A stretch of DNA of 6,811 nt, taken from positions 1 to 6,811 of the forward strand of contig CAMLPZ010000234.1 of NCBI GenBank assembly GCA_946482045.1, read 5' to 3'. The DNA comes from an uncultured Asticcacaulis sp. (GTDB lineage Bacteria; Pseudomonadota; Alphaproteobacteria; Caulobacterales; Caulobacteraceae). The notes below the pieces were generated by a model, which made no database searches, had not been told where the DNA came from, and was given only the letters and a program-made list of their open reading frames with translations. The position numbers were made by a program, and so were the translations under genes. This document shows, one piece after another, positions 1 to 5,498 of this stretch (positions are counted from its first letter, which is position 1; every line of letters starts with the position of its first letter).

Positions 1-754
1 ACCCCAATGCCACACCCGCCGCCACAAGCGGCCCGGCCCACAGCACAAGCCCCACGGCAAGGATGACGGCCAGCCGGAACCAACGGAAGCGTGCGTGGTC
101 GGGCGGCGGCGTGGCGTCGTCAATCATTGCCACGCCGTGGGACGCACGGCCTGTGTGCGCAGCCGTCACGGCGAACAGCGCCGGACGGAACCGCCCCGCG
201 ACGGCGCCTGTGACAGCGGCCGCCAGCACGATGAGCGGGAACGGCGCGTGCAGGACGAACAGGGCCACAAATGCCGCCGCGGCGATGGCCCACATCAGCG
301 GGTTTTTCAGCGTCCGCCCGGCGATGCGATACAGGGCCTGGACGACAATGGCGATGACGGCGGGCTTGATGCCGTAGAACAGCCCTTCGACCAGGGTCAC
401 GTGCCCAAAGGCCATATAGAGCCAAGACAGGCCAAGCAGGAGGATGAGCGACGGCAGGACAAACAGCCCGCCCGCGACGATCCCGCCTAACGTCCGGTGC
501 ATCAGCCAGCCGATATAGGTCGCCAGTTGCTGCGCTTCGGGTCCAGGCAGCATCATGCAATAGTTGAGCGCGTGCAGGAATCGCTTGTCCGATATCCAGC
601 GGCGGCGCTCAACAAGTTCCTGGTGCATGATGGCAATCTGTCCGGCCGGACCGCCGAACGAGATGAAGCCAAGCTTTAGCCAGAAGAGAAAAGCCTCTGA
701 AAACTTGATAGATTGTCCCGTTTCATTTCCAGACACGTTCAGACACCCGATCAT
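1..754 (-). CDS. chrA: ChrA-family chromate transporter, N-terminal 251 residues (3' end outside window)
   Basis: Inner-membrane transporter of the CHR family, which exports chromate from the cytoplasm. Reading the minus strand from an ATG at 754-752 gives an open frame to the left edge with no stop. The family signature is unmistakable: residues about 22-46 carry the conserved block with [12 protein letters not shown], followed by [31 protein letters not shown] (split here, residues about 59-83), then several hydrophobic segments. Long ChrA proteins have about 400-450 residues in two homologous halves; the visible part is the first half plus the start of the linker or second half. The start is uncertain: the ATG has only a GCGGA directly against it, and a GTG at 736 is an alternative; conserved sequence starts at about residue 18. 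It is divergent from dmeR, with 107 bp between start codons, which suggests a shared metal-resistance locus. No chrB-like regulator is visible. Family assignment is certain; substrate is inferred from the family. Confidence 0.93.
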   Translation of the reverse strand, partial: MIGCLNVSGNETGQSIKFSEAFLFWLKLGFISFGGPAGQIAIMHQELVERRRWISDKRFLHALNYCMMLPGPEAQQLATYIGWLMHRTLGGIVAGGLFVLPSLILLLGLSWLYMAFGHVTLVEGLFYGIKPAVIAIVVQALYRIAGRTLKNPLMWAIAAAAFVALFVLHAPFPLIVLAAAVTGAVAGRFRPALFAVTAAHTGRASHGVAMIDDATPPPDHARFRWFRLAVILAVGLVLWAGPLVAAGVALG

Positions 755-841
755 TCCGCTGGAAGCAGGTCTTAGCACGTCACGCCTGAAAGCGATGGTG
801 AATAATCGGGCCTTGCCGTACCCATTGCCTCTCGCCTCAAA

Positions 842-863
842 ATACTATAGGGGAGTATAGTAT
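842..863 (+). promoter_or_regulatory. RcnR/CsoR-type operator overlapping the dmeR ribosome binding site and start codon
   Basis: A perfect 7-bp inverted repeat, ATACTAT (842-848) and ATAGTAT (857-863), flanks a G tract (850-853). Inside it, ATACT (842-846) and AGTAT (854-858) are separated by 7 bp ending in GGGG. This matches the architecture known for E. coli RcnR sites (TACT, a 7-bp G-rich spacer, AGTA). The right arm runs into the ATG at 862, and the G tract doubles as the Shine-Dalgarno sequence (GGGGAG, 850-855, six bases before the ATG). A bound repressor would therefore cover the initiation region. I could not pick a convincing -35/-10 pair: TTGCCT at 825-830 with TATAGG at 846-851 is possible but weak. 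Confidence 0.8.
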
Positions 864-1137
864 GTCACACACAGCCCATAACCGCACCGATCTGACCAAG
901 CGCGTCCGCCGCATCGCGGGCCAGCTGGCCGCCGTCGAAAAGGCGCTCGACGCCAACGCCTCATGCAGCGACGTCCTGCAGCAAGTCGCCGCCGTGCGCG
1001 GGGCGGTCAACGGACTGATGGACGAATTGATCATCGAGCACCTGCGCGAACACGTCGCCGCCCCGGACCTTACGCCTCAATCACGCGATAACGGTGCGGA
1101 AGAATTGATCGCTGTTATACGCCGTTACGCAAAATAG
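862..1137 (+). CDS. dmeR: Ni/Co-responsive RcnR/CsoR-family repressor (DmeR-type)
   Basis: A 91-residue all-helical DNA-binding repressor of the RcnR/CsoR/FrmR family (DUF156), cytoplasmic, normally a tetramer released from DNA by its metal. The family core is clear: residues 14-21 RVRRIAGQ and 38-53 VLQQVAAVRGAVNGLM. The four residues that bind Ni(II)/Co(II) in E. coli RcnR are all present at identical positions: His3, Cys35, His60 and His64. FrmR-type formaldehyde sensors lack His3 and His64, and CsoR copper sensors have a different set, so nickel/cobalt is the best-supported inducer. The start at 862 is fixed by GGGGAG six bases upstream and by His3 falling at its conserved place. The next gene, dmeF, begins five bases after the stop, giving the dmeRF order known from rhizobia. 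The operator over its own start implies autoregulation of the whole operon. Length is normal for the family. Confidence 0.9.
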   Translation: MSHTAHNRTDLTKRVRRIAGQLAAVEKALDANASCSDVLQQVAAVRGAVNGLMDELIIEHLREHVAAPDLTPQSRDNGAEELIAVIRRYAK

Positions 1138-1142
1138 CTCAC

Positions 1143-2078
1143 ATGCCGCTTAAACCTGTACATGACCACGTTTATCTCGGCCGCGCCCACGATGCCAACC
1201 GCCGCAAGACGCTGTGGGTCGTCGCCCTGACCGCCGTCATGATGGTCGGTGAAATCGTCGCCGGCTACCTGACGGGCTCGATGGCGCTGCTGGCCGACGG
1301 CTTCCACATGGCGACGCACGCCGGCGCCCTGGGCATCGCTGCCGCGGCCTATGCCTTCGCCCGCAAGCACGCCCACGACCGTGCCTTTTCCTTTGGCACG
1401 GGCAAGGTCGGCGACCTGGCGGGGTTCGCCTCGGCGCTTGTGCTGGGCGTGATCGCGCTCGGCATCGCTTGGGAATCGCTGTGGCGGCTGTTTGAGCCCA
1501 CCGACGTCGCCTTTACCGAAGCCATCTGGGTCGCGGTCATAGGCCTCGCCGTCAACATTGCCAGCGTCCTTTTGCTGTCGGCCGATGGCGGCCATCACCA
1601 CGGTCATGACCATGACCATCATCATGACCACGGGCACCACCACGGCCACGGCAACGACAACAATATGAAGTCGGCCTATATGCACGTCCTGGCCGACGCC
1701 TTCACCTCGGTGCTGGCGATCGCGGCGCTGCTGGCCGGGCGCTTTGCCGGCTGGGTGTGGCTGGATCCGGTCATGGGCGTGGTCGGCGGCATAGTGATCG
1801 GCCGCTGGGCGTTGTCGCTGATGAAGGCAACCGCCGCCGTGCTGCTCGACAAAACCGACGATCACATCGCCGGGGAGATTCGGGAACTCGTCGAAGCGCC
1901 CGGAGATGCGTCCATCATTGATCTGCACGTCTGGCGCATCGGTCCAGAATCCCACGCCGCCATCGTCTCCATCGCCGGAACCGCCGACGGCGCCACGATC
2001 CGCGAACGCCTCAAGCCGGTACATGAACTGTCGCATCTGACGGTCGAAACCTGGCCGGCGGACACGGTCCCGGCCTGA
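1143..2078 (+). CDS. dmeF: CDF-family Co(II)/Ni(II) efflux transporter DmeF
   Basis: A 311-residue inner-membrane cation diffusion facilitator that exports divalent metal in exchange for protons. The N-terminal HDHVYLGRAHDANRR is typical of DmeF. TM1 spans about residues 24-46; TM2 holds ADGFHMATHAGAL (51-63), with His55 and His59 as the transport-site pair; FSFGTGKVGDLAGF (82-95) leads to TM3; TM4 is about 124-146. A cytosolic loop (151-169) is almost all histidine, aspartate and glycine, as is common in metal-handling CDFs. TM5 has His181 and Asp185 (HVLAD), and TM6 follows to about 222. The C-terminal domain (about 235-305), with IIDLHVWRIG, is the CDF cytoplasmic dimerisation and metal-sensing domain. 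The gene is complete and intact. It starts five bases after dmeR without a good Shine-Dalgarno sequence, so translational coupling is likely. The pairing with an RcnR-type sensor supports Co/Ni over Zn; zinc as an additional substrate cannot be excluded. Confidence 0.92.
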   Translation: MPLKPVHDHVYLGRAHDANRRKTLWVVALTAVMMVGEIVAGYLTGSMALLADGFHMATHAGALGIAAAAYAFARKHAHDRAFSFGTGKVGDLAGFASALVLGVIALGIAWESLWRLFEPTDVAFTEAIWVAVIGLAVNIASVLLLSADGGHHHGHDHDHHHDHGHHHGHGNDNNMKSAYMHVLADAFTSVLAIAALLAGRFAGWVWLDPVMGVVGGIVIGRWALSLMKATAAVLLDKTDDHIAGEIRELVEAPGDASIIDLHVWRIGPESHAAIVSIAGTADGATIRERLKPVHELSHLTVETWPADTVPA

Positions 2079-2139
2079 TAGAGTAAATTACATAATCACA
2101 TTAACCAACTGATATAACATATTTTATTCAATTTTTAGT

Positions 2140-2186
2140 CACTCAACATCCAATAAATCAGGGAAATAGGCCTTGGCTTCCGGCCG
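2140..2186 (-). pseudogene. Possible 3'-end relic of a paralogue of the DUF3298-like gene at 5681-6811
   Basis: On the minus strand this stretch reads RPEAKAYFPDLLDVE and then a stop. The intact gene at the right end of the window finishes RPEARAYFPGLF and then a stop. Nine of eleven residues agree over RPEA-x-AYFP-x-L, and 2161-2186 matches 5694-5719 at 21 of 26 bases. Most differences fall at third codon positions, as expected for two copies diverging under protein selection. Nothing upstream in this frame is homologous: the DUF378 gene begins to be encoded immediately before it, so only the tail would survive. The match is short, so chance or convergence cannot be ruled out. Confidence 0.4.
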
Positions 2187-2193
2187 ACGGTTT

Positions 2194-2421
2194 CTAATGT
2201 TCGCGCAGGGTTGGCGCTTCGCCCCGCCTGAGCGCCCTGAAGAACGGCACAAGCTGCCAGATCGCGGACAGGCCGACCAGAACATAGAGGACACGGGCAG
2301 CCCCGGTATCGGGCCCGCCGAAAAGCGAGGCGACAAGATCGAATTGCCCGGCGCCGATCAGCAGCCAGTTAATTCCCCCGATGACCACCAACGCCATCGC
2401 AAGCAGATTTAAAGATTTCAT
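2194..2421 (-). CDS. DUF378 family small membrane protein
   Basis: A 75-residue inner-membrane protein of the DUF378 family (function unknown), with two predicted transmembrane helices and short cytosolic ends. From the ATG at 2421 it begins MKSLNLLAMALVVIGGINW, the family's usual opening, with TM1 at about residues 4-24, a FDLVASLFGG turn at about 27-36, and TM2 in ARVLYVLVGLSAIWQLVPF (about 41-60), ending in a basic tail RALRRGE. I chose ATG 2421 because family members start at this point and a GGAA lies about nine bases upstream; an ATG at 2430 and a GTG at 2460 are in-frame alternatives that add 3 or 13 residues. Its length is normal for the family. It converges with dmeF and is divergent from the DUF4398 gene, so it is probably transcribed alone. 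No function can be inferred from the neighbourhood. Confidence 0.85.
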   Translation of the reverse strand: MKSLNLLAMALVVIGGINWLLIGAGQFDLVASLFGGPDTGAARVLYVLVGLSAIWQLVPFFRALRRGEAPTLREH

Positions 2422-2736
2422 TTCGATCATTTCCGGATGAATAACGGAAATATCTGCCACATTATTAATAATTAAGCCACATTTTCCTTTCTGTTATAAA
2501 TAAAAATACCGTCGTCGAAAATATTTACACACACAAAATCTGACCTATAAAAGACGCGAAGCGCAATATGATTTACTTACAAGAATTAGAAATTGTATTA
2601 AAGTGATATTTATCTGTTTTTTCTCCACATTTTGACTTGTTTTATTTTACACGATCACCATGTAAGCCTTTGCAAACGCTTCTGCTGAAGTGCGCACGGT
2701 TTCCGTGTCCCGGCATGTGGCGGAAAGGGATCTTAA
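2422..2736. other. AT-rich divergent intergenic region
   Basis: About 315 bases with no supportable gene, much richer in A and T than the flanking genes. It must hold the promoters of the DUF378 gene (leftward) and of the DUF4398/OmpA operon (rightward). TTGACT at 2632-2637 resembles a -35 box but I see no good -10 at proper spacing. TGCAAACGCTTCTG at 2671-2684 resembles the LacI/GalR-family operator consensus (TGNAANCGNTTNCA) at eight of ten fixed positions. AAGGGA at 2725-2730 is a good Shine-Dalgarno sequence for the gene at 2737. No tRNA, small RNA or repeat array was recognised. Confidence 0.6.
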
Positions 2737-3132
2737 ATGACCCAGGCTAATCGAAATCTTTCCCGTCATCCATCACATCTAAAGACCGGGCTCGGCTGGG
2801 CGATAGCGGGTATGTCAGCCTTCGCGCTGCCCGCGCTCGCGGATGAGGCAACCGCCAGGCTGGCCATCGGCCGCGCCGACGCCAAGATCGAAATGGTCAC
2901 GCGCCAGGCCGGCCAGGCCGGCGACAGCGGCGATCAAAGCTTCAACATGGCGCGGCAGCGGCTGACCGCCGCCCGCGCGGCGGTCGAGGCGAACCATTAC
3001 GACAACGCCGAACGGCTGGCCGAACAGTCCGCGCTTCTGGCGTCACTGGCCAGCGAACGCGCGACCCTGGCTGCGCTCAGGATCAGCAACAACAACCTGC
3101 TTGCGTCGGCGATGGCCGCGCCCGCCCAATAG
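2737..3132 (+). CDS. Secreted DUF4398 domain protein
   Basis: A 131-residue exported protein. Residues 1-35 form a Sec signal peptide with a basic start, a hydrophobic core (about 18-31, GLGWAIAGMSAFAL) and a type I cleavage site ALA|DE after residue 35. The mature part is a short, alanine-rich, mostly helical DUF4398 domain: ATARLAIGRADAKIEMV, then MARQRLTAARAAVEANHYDNAERLAEQSALLASLA. That pattern (a helix counting 'units', then a mass-action helix pair with a xYxxAxxLAxxA motif) is the same as in the lipoprotein encoded next. There is no lipobox, so it should be periplasmic. The start is set by AAGGGA six bases upstream of ATG 2737. The downstream gene begins 11 bases after its stop, so the two form an operon and probably act together in the envelope. 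The exact role of DUF4398 is not established. Confidence 0.85.
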   Translation: MTQANRNLSRHPSHLKTGLGWAIAGMSAFALPALADEATARLAIGRADAKIEMVTRQAGQAGDSGDQSFNMARQRLTAARAAVEANHYDNAERLAEQSALLASLASERATLAALRISNNNLLASAMAAPAQ

Positions 3133-3143
3133 GACACGCCCAC

Positions 3144-4022
3144 ATGACCAAGATCACTTCAACACGCCTGACGCGTGCGCTCCTCCTCGGCACGGCGTTT
3201 GTCATGCTCGGCGCCTGTACGTCGATGGGACCCAACGCCCGGGTCAGCGACGCGCAAAACCGGCTGTCAGCCGACCTCAACGACAAGCATATCGCTGACC
3301 GCGGGCAGGGCGACCTGTCCAATGCCAGGCTGGCGCTGAATTCCGCACAGATGGAATGGTCGCGCGGCGACAAGGAAAAGGCCGAGCATCAGTTGATGAT
3401 CGGACAGACCTATCTCGATCTTGCCGAAACGCGCGGCCAGCAGGCCAGATTCGAGGCCGACAACGCCCGCCTGACCGGGCTTGCCCAGGTGGCTGACAAA
3501 GACCGGCAACTGGCGGCCAAGGACCTGCAACTGCAGGGCAAGGATGCGCGTATCGCCGGCCAGGACAGGGTGATCGACGGCAAGAACGACCAACTGGCCG
3601 GAAAGAACCAGGAACTGGCCCGCGCCCGCGAACAGCTGCGCGACTACAACATGACCAACAGCAGTATGGGATCTACCATGGTGCTTCAGGACGTTAGTTT
3701 CGAAACGGGTAAGACCCAGCTTCTGCCAGGCGGCGTCAATCGCCTCCAGCCCTTGATCAACTATCTGCGCCTCAGTCCGGCGACCAAGGTGCGTATAGAG
3801 GGCTATACCGATAATGTCGGCGGGGCGGACTATAACCAAACCCTGTCGCTGGCCCGCGCCAATTCCGTCAAGTCGATCCTGTCGGCCGGCGGCGTCAGCA
3901 GCGAACGCATCCTGACCTCCGGCTCCGGCGTCGAAAAGCCCTTGGCGACCAATGCCACCGTGGCGGGGCGTCAATCCAACCGGCGTGTCGAAATTACCTT
4001 GCTCAACCAGCCCGGCATGTAA
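3144..4022 (+). CDS. Outer-membrane lipoprotein with DUF4398, heptad coiled coil and OmpA C-terminal domain
   Basis: A 292-residue lipoprotein likely anchored in the outer membrane and bound to peptidoglycan. The signal peptide ends in lipobox LGAC, with Cys25 as the lipidated residue; Thr26 at +2 is not an inner-membrane retention signal. Residues about 35-105 form a DUF4398 domain (SDAQNRLSADL, then ARLALNSAQMEWSRGDKEKAEHQLMIGQTYLDLA). Residues 119-160 are six consecutive seven-residue units of the form K/Q-D/N-x-x-L/I-x-G/A, a coiled coil or rigid spacer. Residues 180-288 are an OmpA-like domain: VSFETGKTQLLP, EGYTDNVGG, NQTLSLARANSV and GRQSNRRVEITL. Asp223 and Arg238 stand 15 apart, as do the diaminopimelate-binding Asp and Arg of OmpA. 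The start at 3144 has AGGA (3131-3134), overlapping the stop of the preceding gene, nine bases upstream. It is complete and probably a structural tether; role in cell shape or stability is inference. Confidence 0.92.
   Translation: MTKITSTRLTRALLLGTAFVMLGACTSMGPNARVSDAQNRLSADLNDKHIADRGQGDLSNARLALNSAQMEWSRGDKEKAEHQLMIGQTYLDLAETRGQQARFEADNARLTGLAQVADKDRQLAAKDLQLQGKDARIAGQDRVIDGKNDQLAGKNQELARAREQLRDYNMTNSSMGSTMVLQDVSFETGKTQLLPGGVNRLQPLINYLRLSPATKVRIEGYTDNVGGADYNQTLSLARANSVKSILSAGGVSSERILTSGSGVEKPLATNATVAGRQSNRRVEITLLNQPGM
3498..3623 (+). repeat. Six imperfect 21-bp tandem units inside the OmpA-type lipoprotein gene
   Basis: Codons 119-160 fall into six back-to-back units of seven codons, each beginning Lys/Gln then Asp/Asn, with Leu or Ile at the fifth place and Gly or Ala (Arg in the last) at the seventh. 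At DNA level, motifs such as GGCAAGGA/GGCAAGAA and AACTGGC recur every 21 bases. The register is maintained at protein level more than at DNA level, so the array is old or under selection. Confidence 0.75.
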
Positions 4023-4029
4023 TGTGGGA

Positions 4030-4054
4030 GCGCGGGCGACAATATCGCCCGCGC
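4030..4054 (+). terminator. Strong GC-rich hairpin after the OmpA-type lipoprotein gene
   Basis: GCGCGGGCGA (4030-4039) and TCGCCCGCGC (4045-4054) form a perfect 10-bp stem with the five-base loop CAATA, starting eight bases after the stop codon at 4020-4022. There is no run of T after the stem, so it is not a classical intrinsic terminator. It could be a Rho-assisted terminator or an mRNA 3'-end stabiliser. Confidence 0.6.
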
Positions 4055-4289
4055 CTCATCCGCTGATATCGAAAACCCGCCACAACCTTATGTGTTGTTC
4101 GGCACCAAGTAATTTATTTACCAATATCTAATTCTACAAATAGGTGTATTATATACGAACGACGTAAATCACCTGAATATTGCGTCCAAATCCTTTCTCT
4201 TTCCAACGCTATATTTTTCAGTTGTTTGGAATTTTGGCTTGAAGCCTTGAGGCCGGATATGCCGGTGTATTCAGGTAATGGAATACATT
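4055..4289. other. AT-rich leader region upstream of the histidine kinase
   Basis: About 235 bases without a gene. It holds a six-base inverted repeat, TTCCAA (4201-4206) and TTGGAA (4226-4231), a palindrome GTAT-TAT-ATAC (4146-4156), and GGCTT-G-AAGCC (4236-4246). TATTAT at 4147-4152 could serve as a -10 box, but no matching -35 box was found. Any of the symmetric elements could be a regulator site; none matches a consensus I know. Confidence 0.35.
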
Positions 4290-5498
4290 ATGCGCCTTGC
4301 CGATTTCATTCGTGACAATCCGGCTCCCATTGTTCTGGAATGGGAAAATTTTGCCAAAAATTTCGTGCCCGCAGCGGGAGCGATGAGTCCGCTGGCCCTG
4401 CGCGACCATATCACGCAAATCCTAGCCTTCATCGTCCATGACATAGAGGCCGCGCAGTCCGGCCCGGAACAGCTACTGAAGTCCCAGGGAAAGAAAAAGC
4501 ACGGCAAATCGCCCAGCGCGGCCGAGGCTCATGCGTCCCTGCGGCACGACGGCGGCTTCAATCTCGATCAGATGGTCTCTGAATATCGCGCGCTTCGCGC
4601 CAGCATCATCAAAAACTGGGAAGCGTCCCGACCCGTCTTTTGTGAGCAGGATATACGGGACCTTACCCGGTTCCATGAGGCCGTCGACCAGGTTATGACG
4701 GAATCGATCCATAATTACTCGAAAAAACTGGAAACATCGCGCAACCTCTTTCTGGATATACTGAGCCACGACCTGCGCAATCCGCTCGGCGCCATCTCCA
4801 ATTCGGCCCAGTTGACCGTGCGCCTGGGCGGAATCAGCGAACGTCAGGCCATGTTGCAGTCGCAGATTGGCGACAGCGCCGACCGCGCGCTCGATATCGT
4901 CGCGACCCTGCTGGACCTGACCCGCACGCGGCTCGGTACGGGCTTCCCGATTATCCGGGAGGTCTGCGATTTACGATTCGTGTGCAGGCAACTGGTCAAC
5001 GAGATGAAGACCCTGCATCCCGGCCGTGAGTTCCGTCTGGAGATGTCTGGCGATCTTGCCGGTTCGTGGGACAAGGCGCGCCTGGGGCAGGTCTTGTCCA
5101 ACCTGCTTGGCAATGCGGTCCAGTACGGCTTTTATGACTCCCCCATTTCCATCAGCGTCGAGGGTCTGCCTCAGGAAGTGGTGCTGTCGGTGCACAATGA
5201 GGGCAGCCCGATCAACACGCGTATCCTGGCCACATTGTTCGACGCGCTAACCCGAGGAGAGTCCGGCAAGCCCGGCAAGGACGCGCCCATACCCGTCAAT
5301 CTTGGTCTTGGACTCTACATATCGAAAGGGATCGTCGTCGCGCACGGTGGGAAGATTGACGTGACCTCCACTGAACGCGACGGAACGACCTTCACCGTCC
5401 GGCTGCCAAGGCTGGCGTCGAATGACGGTGAGATTGATCCAGCCGTTCAAAACAAAAATCCAGAGGATGATGGCGGTTCGGGCTGGACGGACGCTTGA
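4290..5498 (+). CDS. Soluble sensor histidine kinase with RsbRD_N-like N-terminal domain
   Basis: A cytoplasmic two-component sensor kinase; no transmembrane segment or signal peptide is visible. Numbering is from an upstream ATG at 4278; I prefer ATG 4290 (residue 5), since GGA lies seven bases before it and homologues begin near MRLADFI. Residues about 6-150 resemble the RsbRD N-terminal sensor fold: LADFIRDN, EWENFAKNF, and HASLRHDGGFNLDQMVSEYRALRASIIKNW. The HisKA domain has the phosphoacceptor His164 in ILSHDLRNPLGAISN. The ATPase domain has an N box LGQVLSNLLGNAVQYG (Asn279), a G1 box VHNEGSPI (305-312, Asn in place of the usual Asp), an F box LATLFDALTRGES, and a G2 box NLGLGLYISKGIVVAHGG (341-358). 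The last 27 residues are polar and outside the fold. No response regulator is adjacent, so its partner and signal are unknown. The final 29 bases overlap the reading frame at 5470-5652. Confidence 0.9.
   Translation: MRLADFIRDNPAPIVLEWENFAKNFVPAAGAMSPLALRDHITQILAFIVHDIEAAQSGPEQLLKSQGKKKHGKSPSAAEAHASLRHDGGFNLDQMVSEYRALRASIIKNWEASRPVFCEQDIRDLTRFHEAVDQVMTESIHNYSKKLETSRNLFLDILSHDLRNPLGAISNSAQLTVRLGGISERQAMLQSQIGDSADRALDIVATLLDLTRTRLGTGFPIIREVCDLRFVCRQLVNEMKTLHPGREFRLEMSGDLAGSWDKARLGQVLSNLLGNAVQYGFYDSPISISVEGLPQEVVLSVHNEGSPINTRILATLFDALTRGESGKPGKDAPIPVNLGLGLYISKGIVVAHGGKIDVTSTERDGTTFTVRLPRLASNDGEIDPAVQNKNPEDDGGSGWTDA

Noticed and set aside
120..560. A 146-codon minus-strand frame with an ATG at 560
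   Set aside because: It is out of phase with the chrA frame, which is open across the same stretch and carries all the CHR-family motifs; its arginine-rich product is typical of a shadow frame.
1591..1650. Dense CAC/CAT/GAC repeats that look like a microsatellite
   Set aside because: They encode the His/Asp/Gly-rich metal-binding loop expected in a DmeF-type CDF transporter, in the correct frame and at the usual place between TM4 and TM5.
1125..2036. A 303-codon open frame on the minus strand opposite dmeF
   Set aside because: It is a by-product of GC-rich codons in dmeF: it has low-complexity valine/methionine runs opposite the histidine-rich loop, no family resemblance, and dmeF is intact on the other strand.
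2079..2139. AT-rich run after dmeF considered as an intrinsic terminator or mobile-element edge
   Set aside because: No GC-rich stem precedes the T-rich stretch and no terminal inverted repeat or target duplication could be found.
2632..2666. TTGACT (2632-2637) with TGTAAG (2661-2666) as a sigma-70-type promoter
   Set aside because: The spacing is 23 bases, too long for a standard promoter, and the -10 match is poor.
3498..3623. 21-bp periodic repeats considered as a CRISPR array or origin iterons
   Set aside because: They have no spacers, lie wholly within a coding frame, and their period is explained by heptads in the protein.
3267..3974. A 235-codon minus-strand frame opposite the OmpA-type lipoprotein gene
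   Set aside because: It mirrors the heptad repeats as a leucine/valine-rich pattern and has no recognisable domain; the plus-strand gene is unambiguous.
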